Shown here: piece after piece, positions 57,854 through 64,000 of the stretch
Layout: every line of letters starts with the position of its first letter
How positions within the stretch are numbered: the first letter of the stretch is position 1
Source: Symsagittifera roscoffensis
Lineage: Eukaryota > Xenacoelomorpha > Acoela > Convolutidae
Length of the DNA stretch: 64,000 nt
Reading direction: 5' to 3'
Assembly (NCBI RefSeq): GCF_963678635.1
Contig: NC_087067.1
Coordinates: forward strand, 5,372,647-5,436,646
Translations under genes and position numbers: made by a program
Notes under the pieces: model-generated
Databases searched by the model: none
What the model was told of the DNA's origin: nothing
The model's input: the letters and a program-made list of their open reading frames with translations, nothing else

Positions 57854-58909
57854 CCCGGGTTAACGGTAACGGTGTTGACTCCCGTTTGTTCCGTTGTGGT
57901 TCCACAAAATCGACTCTGTTGCCTTGTGTTCGATTTGTTACCAGATTGTCTTGTGTTATAGAGTTTCTCAAGATGGTATCCAGTTTGGACTGTATGGCAA
58001 ACGAACTCTCCGCCTGGTCTCTGCTCATAGTGTCCATCCTCGTCTCCAGATTCCCTAGCTTACTGTTCACGGTGTCATACCGTTGCTTCATTTCTTGCAT
58101 GTCTTTTTTGATGTTCTTCTCTCGGTCTTTGTCAGTGCCCTATACCTTGTCTGATATTGCTGAAGCTTTTCCTCCGTCGCCCTTGCCAGGTTAAAATAGT
58201 TTTCCAGGTACTCGTTTTTGTTGTATCTTACTTCCTTCTTTATCACTTCTCGATCCTCCTCGCTGCACTTTAGTTTTTTGTCGATCTGATCTAACTTCGC
58301 CATTAAATTGCCCAGCTCAAGAGGAGTTGTTGTTTCATGGTCAGCTGTTGCCCCATGACTAGCTGTTGCCCCATGTTTGAACTGATCATCGTCTTGGTTG
58401 GCCTCTGTTGTTATCGATGAAACTGTTCCAAACGTTTTGCCTTTCTCGGCCTTCGGTTCTTCGTCCACTATGTCTCTTGATTTCATTCCGACCATCATTG
58501 ATAACCTCTCTGTGTATGACGTTCTTTTCGTTTGAGAAACGTCCTTTATGGTTTCTGGCTTGTTGCCCGTCGTGTCCTCCACAGTGTCTATCGGCAAGAA
58601 TTCCATCGTCTTTTGCTTTTGTTCTTCTGCATTTGGCATCGGTGTCGACTCCGTTGTCTTCTTCTCCACCTCATCAACACTCTGATCTGGTGTCTCAAGA
58701 TCAATTTCTATAGCAGGTTCCGTTCGTCCCTCCTCAGCGCTCACTTTCGTTTTGTTCTCTTTTGCGCTTCGTGTGTTGACCATGCTCACTGAAAAGTTCT
58801 TTACTGTTATTTTTGGGTCAAACGGTGTTACTTTTCGTTGCGACGAGTTATGATTTGTCTTTGACTCTATAATTCTTCTGTCTGCTATCGGTACTCTACT
58901 CCGCCTCAT
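57759..58909 (-). pseudogene. gag: Gag N-terminal part, minus element
   Basis: 58909-58088 is a 273-residue charged frame (MRRSRVPIADRRII at the start) with a long Glu/Lys coiled-coil stretch. A one-base shift in an A-run near 58115 moves it to 58100-57759 (KLGNLETRMDTMSRDQ). A second shift near 57800 leads to the capsid frame. The first ATG of the frame is taken as the start. No myristoylation or matrix family is recognised. Confidence 0.55.
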
Positions 58910-59090
58910 GATTTTTATTTACAATTGCCTCTATTTACAATATTATTATTTACAAAATTCTATTATAAGAAAAAAAACGTTCCTATTCCCTCACAGAATA
59001 AAAAAAACTTTCCATTCGTGATCTTAATAGAACGGATCTTTCGCGATTTAATCGTTCGGACCGGTCTTTTTGCTTTTAATTGAGCGTTGA
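58910..59090. other. AT-rich leader of the minus element
   Basis: A short AT-rich segment precedes gag. It lacks any similarity to the candidate LTR at 40190-40847, so the 5' LTR seems to be missing or replaced by the adjacent minisatellite. Confidence 0.35.
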
Positions 59091-59094
59091 GCTG

Positions 59095-59915
59095 TTTCGC
59101 ACTGTCCCAAGACCTTTTAGTACCGTCACACAACTTTTTTGTACCGTCCCAAGACTTCCTGGTACTGTCCCAAGACTTCTATGTACTCACCCAAGACTCT
59201 CTCGTGCTGTCCCAAGACTTTCTCGTGCTGTCCCAAGTCTCTTAGGTACTGTCCCAAGACGTGTCTTAACTGTCCCAAGACTACTGTCCCCAGACTACAC
59301 TGTCCCAAGACTCTCCGGTACTGTCCCAAGACTTCTTGGTACTGTCCCAAGACTACTCGGTACTGTCCCAGGACTTCTTGGTACTGTCCCAAAACTACTC
59401 GGTACTGTCCCAAGACTACTCAGTACTGTCCGAGGACTTCTTGGTTCTGTCCCTAGACTACTGTCCCAAGACTGCACTGTCCCAAGACTACTGTCCCAAG
59501 ACTGTACTGTCCAAAGACTGCACTGTCCCAAGACCACTGTCCCAAGACTGCACCGTCCCAAGACTACTGCCCAAGACTGTACTGTCCCAAGACCACCGTC
59601 CCAAGACTGCATTCTCCCAAGATTACTGTCCCAAGATTGTACTGTCCCAAGACCACTGTCCCAAGACTGCACTGTCCCAAGACCACCGTCCCAAGACTGC
59701 ACTGTCCCAAGACTATGTCCCAAGCCTACACTGTCCAAAGACTGCACTGTCCCAAGACCACTGTCCCAAGACTGCACCGTCCCAAGACTACTGCCCAAGA
59801 CTGTACTGTCCCATGACCACCGTCCCAAGACTGCATTCTCCCAAGATTACTGTCCCAAGACTGTACTGTCCCAAGACTGCACTGTCCCAAGACCACTGTC
59901 CCAAGACTGCACAGT
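59095..59915. repeat. CTGTCCCAAGAC minisatellite
   Basis: The unit (A)CTGTCCCAAGAC plus 2-8 variable bases repeats dozens of times. The first half has longer units (TTCTTGGTACTGTCCCAAGAC) and the second half shorter ones of about 15 bases. Long open frames exist on both strands (rich in P-K-T or W-D-S repeats) only because the unit lacks stops; they are not called genes. Confidence 0.9.
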
Positions 59916-59920
59916 AGTAT

Positions 59921-60128
59921 TGTATCGTGTCCCGGATCCTAAGGGGGGGGTCCTTCCTAAGGGGGGGGGTCCTCACGTAAAGCAAAATCCTAGGAAAGGG
60001 GTCCTTAATTTTTTGGAGGACCCTCATCCTAGGATTTTGTAAACGAAAGAGATTTTCCACCCAAAAAGCAGAAGACCCCCTACTTAGGATCTTGCTAAGT
60101 TTAGCTTAACAACAAGGGACACGATACA
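59921..60128. mobile_element. Small fold-back element
   Basis: TGTATCGTGTCCC (59921-59933) is the exact reverse complement of GGGACACGATACA (60116-60128). Further inside, GGATCCTAAG (59934) pairs with CTTAGGATC (60083-60091), and TCCTAGGATTTTG-like pairs lie between. It contains several G- or C-runs next to TCCT(A/T)A. It looks like a 208-bp fold-back element or a hairpin terminus. No clear target duplication is seen. Confidence 0.5.
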
Positions 60129-60430
60129 AAAATCTTTCTAATTCCAAATTTTGGGGTCCTAATTATTGGTCCTGATTAATTATATGAATCATATTAATTG
60201 TTATGCTTGTTTAGGGTAAATGAACTTTCGACCTGGTTGAAATTTGTTAGTGAACGGGGAATTGACTTTTATGGTATATAATAAAAATTCGCCGGCCATT
60301 TTGGCAGCGTAGCTTAACTGTTGGCAGCAGTAAACTAATTCCTTAACTTGACCTAAATTTTATGGTGAAAAGGCAGTAAATTGAAATTACTCTCAAAAGG
60401 CGGCGGCCGTTTCTGGGCAAAATATACCAA
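60129..60430. other. Non-coding region upstream of the Polinton genes
   Basis: TATATAATAAAA at about 60275 is a possible promoter for the gene row that starts at 60431. Two related CGCCGGCC/GGCGGCGGCC stretches lie at 60291 and 60399. The outer end of the element (terminal inverted repeat) was not identified. Confidence 0.35.
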
Positions 60431-61000
60431 ATGATAAAATTGTCAAATTTTGAAATAAGAAAAATGAAATTAGAGGGAACTTGGTGTACTGAAGATATTG
60501 ATAATGAACATTTACAATTAAGAGTGTTTTCAACCGCAGAAAAAAACTCATTTTTCAAATTATGTAATGAACGCTACGTCGTCTTCCTCGAAAGGGCAAA
60601 GGAAATTTCAAAGAAAGAATACGAGTTGATTTTCAAAGAACAATTTTATTTGAGTGAGCTTCAACAAATCTCTTGGTGCATTTCTACAAAACAAAAGTAT
60701 GGCACTGTGAGCGATTTGAATATTGCTGATTATGAAAACGTTTTCGACTATTCGTTTGACTTTAACTCATTATGGGTTGATAAAGACTTGGAGAGAAAAA
60801 TCCGTCTATGTTTCAACAAGCTATCAAAATACAAAAAACTTCCGGTGGTTTATTTAATTATTTACCACCGTTATCTTAATGAGTCTAAATGGTATTTGCA
60901 AGGTCACTTTTATTTCCACTGGCTTGAAATTCAGCAGGTTGGAGAGGTGTTGGAAAAAATAAATAATGAAATTGCAAAAAAGCAGAGTAACTCCTATTGA
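60431..61000 (+). CDS. Polinton-associated protein, unknown (189 aa)
   Basis: The first gene of the row. It has no family that I recognise. It is rich in Lys, Glu and aromatic residues and has no signal peptide or membrane helix. The start is the first ATG. It overlaps the next gene by 35 bases, which supports it being a real gene of this compact element. Confidence 0.5.
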   Translation: MIKLSNFEIRKMKLEGTWCTEDIDNEHLQLRVFSTAEKNSFFKLCNERYVVFLERAKEISKKEYELIFKEQFYLSELQQISWCISTKQKYGTVSDLNIADYENVFDYSFDFNSLWVDKDLERKIRLCFNKLSKYKKLPVVYLIIYHRYLNESKWYLQGHFYFHWLEIQQVGEVLEKINNEIAKKQSNSY

Positions 61001-61400
61001 TTTGAAAATAATTCACGAAATTTATACGTCTTTGAAACAAACTTATCCTGATAATTCTAACCGACGCAACTATTTTCTAGCTGCATGTTCTCTGTTTTTT
61101 GTTAGTTCTGATAACCTTAACTACGACATTTTAATTAAGTTGAGACCTTATGGTGGCTTGATTGGTATTGATAACTCTTCCTTGGACAAATATTTGAAAA
61201 ATTCCAAAATTTTACGATTGCACGCTATTTTGCACGATGCGGCCGGATTTATACACGAATTTTATCAACAGGGTCCCACGTACTGTTACATGTTGCCCTG
61301 GAACTGTAACAACAGCTTATTGGGACATTTGAGTGGAATAGCGTTCTGCCTTTTCATTAAGTTGAAAAAACCAGAAGTTTATCATTTACTAGAATGCTAG
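60966..61400 (+). CDS. Polinton-associated protein, unknown (144 aa)
   Basis: It contains RPYGGLIGIDNSSLDKYL, LHAILHDAAGF and LLGHLSGIAFC, a wording I believe recurs in proteins of invertebrate Polinton-type elements, without known function. The TAG stop lies in GAATGCTAG, so it overlaps the ATG of the next gene by 7 bases. Confidence 0.5.
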   Translation: MKLQKSRVTPIDLKIIHEIYTSLKQTYPDNSNRRNYFLAACSLFFVSSDNLNYDILIKLRPYGGLIGIDNSSLDKYLKNSKILRLHAILHDAAGFIHEFYQQGPTYCYMLPWNCNNSLLGHLSGIAFCLFIKLKKPEVYHLLEC

Positions 61401-61963
61401 GCGAGAGATCAGTTGTGCTTGACGTGGAAGGCTTTCGTTACAAGAAAAACGCCTTTGTGGTTAAAGAATTAGCAATAACAACTTCAGACTACAGCGATCG
61501 ACTCATTTTCCTACCTCCAGTGAATTTCAATATACTACCAAAGCTTGAACAAAAAGCTTACAACTGGTTAACTAATTATTTACACGGTCTCCATTGGGAA
61601 AACGGTGATTATCTTTATATAAACTTGAATCAAATACTTCAGAGTTTTGTGCTGAGAAATCCTGGTGCCGTTTTTTACGCTAAAGGAAAAGAAAAGACAG
61701 AATTTTTGGCCAAGTACTTGGACCGAAAGATTGAAAACCTAGATGATTTGGGCTGTCCTCGGGTTGAAAACTTATATTTTAAAAATTATCCAAGTTGCAA
61801 TAAACATATTCCACATTACAACTCCAGGAATCATTGTGCCTTGAAGAAAACCAAGGTTTTTTATGATTGGTTGAAAAATGAACAACAGCGAGAGATCAGC
61901 GAAAGTGGAGACATACCTATCACAAAATTCAATGCTTTGTGCGTGGATGACTCCAGAGGGTGA
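61394..61963 (+). CDS. Putative nuclease-fold protein (189 aa)
   Basis: It starts with VVLDVEGF, an Asp-x-Glu after a hydrophobic strand, then FVVKELAI and later HGLHWENGD, FYAKGKEKTEFL, LGCPRV, and a Cys/His cluster (CNKHIPHYN, HCAL). The layout recalls a family of RNase H-fold (DEDD exonuclease-like) proteins that are widespread in arthropod genomes and mobile elements. This is a judgement from remembered patterns. Metal-binding Asp/Glu would be those in DVEGF. It overlaps the following gene by 86 bases. Confidence 0.45.
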   Translation: MLGERSVVLDVEGFRYKKNAFVVKELAITTSDYSDRLIFLPPVNFNILPKLEQKAYNWLTNYLHGLHWENGDYLYINLNQILQSFVLRNPGAVFYAKGKEKTEFLAKYLDRKIENLDDLGCPRVENLYFKNYPSCNKHIPHYNSRNHCALKKTKVFYDWLKNEQQREISESGDIPITKFNALCVDDSRG

Positions 61964-62219
61964 TATTAAAATTTCATTAACGAGAATAGAGCGTATTGAT
62001 TGCAGTGGCCAAATTGTTCAGAGGAAGGAGCAAATAATAATTTCCGAAGAAGAGTTGTCTACGTTGAAGAGGTTTTTTCCAGTTATTGATCAATTTGTAT
62101 ACTTCCAGAGATTCAAGTTTATCAGAAATGTTAGCCAGCAAGCGAGGAGTATGTCTTCCCGAACTAGTCTTAGTACCCAAACGTCAGCCAGGAGTTCAGA
62201 TGGATCTAAACAGCAGTGA
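61878..62219 (+). CDS. Putative PC4-like DNA-binding protein (113 aa)
   Basis: The core (TPEGDIKISLTRIERID, then EQIIISEEELSTLKRFF and IDQFV) follows the pattern of the PC4/p15 single-strand DNA-binding domain: a beta-hairpin sheet, a conserved IxLs..E...L step and a final helix. The tail is Ser/Thr/Arg-rich. The assignment is weak; the protein may only share the layout. The first ATG gives a long overlap with the previous gene, and an internal Met at 61932 would shorten it. Confidence 0.35.
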   Translation: MNNSERSAKVETYLSQNSMLCAWMTPEGDIKISLTRIERIDCSGQIVQRKEQIIISEEELSTLKRFFPVIDQFVYFQRFKFIRNVSQQARSMSSRTSLSTQTSARSSDGSKQQ

Positions 62220-62382
62220 ATTGCCAGATGAGATTAAGACGATTGTGAAAGAGGATACTGTGAAGAAAATAATGTACTACAAAAAAACCGCAAATATCCC
62301 AGCAAACTTTGTTTTAGAAATGCATGACATAAATGATAGAGATTTCACACGTTATGAAATTTTTTACTGTTCTCAAAAGTAA
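62200..62382 (+). CDS. Small Polinton-associated protein (60 aa)
   Basis: I chose the ATG at 62200 because it overlaps the previous gene by only 20 bases; earlier in-frame ATGs at 62086 and 62128 would overlap by more than 90. The peptide is charged (ELPDEIKTIVKEDTVKK) and has no recognised domain. Confidence 0.4.
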   Translation: MDLNSSELPDEIKTIVKEDTVKKIMYYKKTANIPANFVLEMHDINDRDFTRYEIFYCSQK

Positions 62383-62454
62383 TTTAATTTTTTACAAGCT
62401 TCATTCGCAGAGAGAAAAAGTCTAACGCAGTCTGTAGAATAAATAGTTTCTCAA

Positions 62455-62739
62455 ATGTCAGAAGCAACAACAGCAGTAGATGAACCTGACGCAACATTAG
62501 TAACAGAGTTTGTTTATAACGAGACAAACAGTGAAAAAAAATCATGGAAGTTTTGTAACAATGTAACTTTGCCAAGGTCTGAAGTAGTTTTTGTTGCGCA
62601 AATGGTAGTAATTCTAATTTTACTAACTTTCTGCATTCTCAAACTTTCTTTCACTAAATTAAGTTGCGAAGAAACGTCAGTTTGGTTCTCGATTTTATCA
62701 GGCTTGGTTGGTTACGTACTACCAAACCCAAGAATATGA
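62455..62739 (+). CDS. Small two-helix membrane protein (94 aa)
   Basis: An acidic N-terminus is followed by two hydrophobic helices: about residues 44-62 (VVFVAQMVVILILLTFCIL) and 75-90, ending in SGLVGYVLPNPRI. A C-terminal IGYLLPNPK-like ending immediately before the packaging ATPase is a feature I recall from Maverick/adintovirus membrane proteins. The stop TGA overlaps the ATPase start (ATGA). Confidence 0.65.
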   Translation: MSEATTAVDEPDATLVTEFVYNETNSEKKSWKFCNNVTLPRSEVVFVAQMVVILILLTFCILKLSFTKLSCEETSVWFSILSGLVGYVLPNPRI

Positions 62740-63437
62740 ATAAAGTGATTGATACCTCGACAAGAATTTTTATGGCGATAGTGGGACCTTCAGGATCCGG
62801 GAAAACTGAGTTAATTTTGAAACTTCTGATGGGAAATACTTTTTACCCTAAATTTGGAACCGTTCTATATCTTTACAAAGAGATGCAACCTGCATTCTCA
62901 GAAAAAGTGTCTTCTCGCGAAGTGAATATGGAGTTCATGAAATTCGACGGATTCGAATCTGTGAGAAAATTAGAAAATGTTCTTCTAGTTTTCGATGATT
63001 CATGTGAAGACATCTATAATGACAAGGAATTTGTTAGGTTAGCGACAGCGGGTAGACATAGAGGGATAGATGTAATATATGTTAAGCATAACTTGTTTCA
63101 ACAAAGTCGATGGTCGCGTACGATTGATTTGAACACTTCACACATCATTCTGTTCAAATCGCCTCGCGACGTTCAGCAACTAGATCTATTAGGAAGACAA
63201 TTGAATGTATCAAAATTTTTGAGAAACTGTTACGAATTAGCTACCAGAGACTCTTTTGGACATCTTCTAATCGACTTGGACCCCCGTACATCAGATTGTT
63301 TGAGATATTGTTCAAATATCACACCACCTGGGCCAACAGTTTTTTATTTACCCTTATCTGAAGCAGAAACTACTCCAATCACAAATGAAAAAGAAAAACT
63401 TATCTATTCTGCGGCATATGGTACAACTGAAACCTGA
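62736..63437 (+). CDS. FtsK/HerA-type (A32-like) DNA packaging ATPase (233 aa)
   Basis: Walker A is GPSGSGKT at residues about 16-23. Walker B is VLLVFDDS, with GRHRGIDVIYVKHNLFQQ after it, the sensor region typical of A32-like ATPases of Polintons and large DNA viruses. These enzymes pump DNA into the capsid. The start at 62736 gives a 4-base ATGA overlap with the upstream membrane gene; an in-frame ATG at 62664 exists but would overlap by 76 bases. The length of 233 residues suits the family. It overlaps the next gene by 20 bases. Confidence 0.85.
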   Translation: MNKVIDTSTRIFMAIVGPSGSGKTELILKLLMGNTFYPKFGTVLYLYKEMQPAFSEKVSSREVNMEFMKFDGFESVRKLENVLLVFDDSCEDIYNDKEFVRLATAGRHRGIDVIYVKHNLFQQSRWSRTIDLNTSHIILFKSPRDVQQLDLLGRQLNVSKFLRNCYELATRDSFGHLLIDLDPRTSDCLRYCSNITPPGPTVFYLPLSEAETTPITNEKEKLIYSAAYGTTET

Positions 63438-63690
63438 CCAGCTAAGAAGATTAATTAGAAAAACTTCAAATCGTGAGATCATAACACTTGTTTGTGAATG
63501 TTTGCTCAATGTAGTCAATGGAAACGTACCCGTTAAAATCGCAAACATCGAACGATTCGAGACAGCATACAAATACTTATTAACTCCAAAAACCAGTGTT
63601 GTCAAAAAACGTGCGATTATTTTGAGTAAAGAAGGCTTCCATTTAGTTCGACAAATACTTTATTTTTGTTACAAGTACCTCACAACTTAA
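63418..63690 (+). CDS. Adenovirus pX-like core protein of Polinton type (90 aa)
   Basis: The peptide MVQLKPDQLRRLIRKTS, then LVCECLLNVVNGNVPV, and a basic middle (KKRAIILSKEGF) follows the pattern of a small basic protein found in adintoviruses and Mavericks and compared with adenovirus pX/core proteins. Its canonical GGFL hydrophobic tail reads EGFHLV here. I prefer the ATG at 63418; an earlier ATG at 63385 would add 11 residues and overlap the ATPase by 53 bases. The stop TAA overlaps the next ATG by one base. Confidence 0.55.
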   Translation: MVQLKPDQLRRLIRKTSNREIITLVCECLLNVVNGNVPVKIANIERFETAYKYLLTPKTSVVKKRAIILSKEGFHLVRQILYFCYKYLTT

Positions 63691-64000
63691 TGATGACTGC
63701 TGAAGAATTCATTCTAATTCCGAAACATTTATATGTTAAAGAGCAGCCACATGCTGCACGTGTTCTTCATGATAATAATATTAAACATAAAAATGCTCAA
63801 CTGTCCTATCTTAACCGGCTTAGACCCCAATTACCTCCACAAACTAGTAAGACTACTGCAACGAAGGAAACATTTACGGATAATGTTGAGCCCCAACAAG
63901 AACAGCTTAAACTGTTAACGGACGATGAAGAAGTACCGGTCGAACGTGTTAAAGACGAAAAACTAGAAGAGAAACACAATAGACAGACCGAAAGCATTTT
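63690..64000 (+). CDS. Polinton-associated protein, N-terminal part, runs off the window
   Basis: The open frame starts at the ATG in TAATGATG (63690; a second ATG at 63693) and stays open to 64000. It begins MMTAEEFILIPKHLYV and then becomes polar and acidic (DDEEVPVERVKDEK). A FxLVPK-type start downstream of pX is a pattern I associate with an uncharacterised conserved gene of adintovirus-like elements. Function is unknown. Confidence 0.5.
   Translation, partial: MMTAEEFILIPKHLYVKEQPHAARVLHDNNIKHKNAQLSYLNRLRPQLPPQTSKTTATKETFTDNVEPQQEQLKLLTDDEEVPVERVKDEKLEEKHNRQTESI

Larger units (their letters stand above)
40848..58909 (-). mobile_element. Second giant Ty3/gypsy-type element, degenerate, minus strand
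   Basis: Read from 58909 downward the order is gag, protease, RT, RNase H, integrase, macrodomain-like module, ORF A, ORF B, ORF C and polypurine-like tract. This is the same order as the plus element, with proteins clearly homologous but well diverged. At least eight in-frame stops and several frameshifts make it a pseudogene copy. It retains gag and protease that the plus copy lost. The hexamer CTCAAG/CTTGAG is strongly over-represented throughout. No 5' LTR is recognisable. Confidence 0.8.
60431..64000 (+). mobile_element. Polinton/Maverick (adintovirus-like) element, partial
   Basis: Nine plus-strand genes are packed with overlaps of 1-86 bases, AT-rich and intronless, like a DNA-virus gene row. 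The packaging ATPase, the small two-helix protein directly before it and the pX-like protein directly after it form a neighbourhood I recall from Polinton/adintovirus elements of invertebrates. The element continues beyond 64000. Protein-primed polymerase, integrase, protease and capsid genes are not in the window. Confidence 0.7.

Noticed and set aside
59080-60042. Long open frame of 320 residues over the CTGTCCCAAGAC array
   Set aside because: Long frames exist on both strands because the repeat unit lacks stop codons. The protein is pure repeat, with no start context or domain.

Overview
The window is eukaryotic, almost certainly invertebrate and probably arthropod (an inference from family resemblance; no species can be named). 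About 20 kb of AT-rich host DNA holds one spliced gene. It is followed by more than 40 kb of nested mobile DNA with distinctly higher GC. No bacterial features, rRNA or CRISPR array were seen. || 1-19.7 kb: AT-rich host DNA with small transposons (a hAT-like MITE at 340-732, a palindromic TA-flanked MITE at 6277-6584), tRNA-derived SINE heads (8.70 kb; cluster at 17.9-18.25 kb), dispersed and tandem repeats, and a five-exon minus-strand gene (19270 to 10222). The exons join in phase into a 259-residue, four-helix membrane protein of the TMEM272-like type with three PPxY motifs. || 19682-38569: a giant (18.9 kb) plus-strand Ty3/gypsy-type LTR retroelement with two LTRs of about 885 bp (roughly 98% identical, TG...CA). 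It carries a broken pol (end of protease, RT, RNase H, integrase) whose C-terminus is extended by a macrodomain-like module. Downstream, where env would be expected, is a 9-kb cassette of large non-env genes: ORF A (coiled coil plus SGNH/GDSL hydrolase), ORF B and ORF C (no family recognised). Gag and the start of protease are missing; inverted copies of a short pol motif sit at that junction. || 38570-40190: fragments of a Penelope-like element (minus strand; a PHD-type zinc finger lies inside its RT) and of a hAT transposon (BED finger). || 40190-58909: a second, diverged giant element of the same superfamily on the minus strand. It retains gag (two zinc knuckles, one damaged) and protease, has many stops and frameshifts, and carries the same 3' cassette in the same order. 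Two diverged lineages keeping gag-PR-RT-RH-IN-macrodomain-A-B-C is the strongest evidence that the cassette is a real functional unit. || 58.9-60.4 kb: a CTGTCCCAAGAC minisatellite and a small fold-back element. || 60.43-64 kb: the left part of a Polinton/Maverick (adintovirus-like) DNA element with tightly packed, overlapping plus-strand genes: three unknowns, a nuclease-fold candidate, a PC4-like candidate, a two-helix membrane protein, the FtsK/A32-type packaging ATPase, a pX-like core protein, and a further gene running off the end. Polymerase, integrase and capsid genes would lie beyond the window. || The best candidate for an undescribed system is the giant retroelement family: a retrotransposon coding for a macrodomain, an SGNH hydrolase and two very large uncharacterised proteins.
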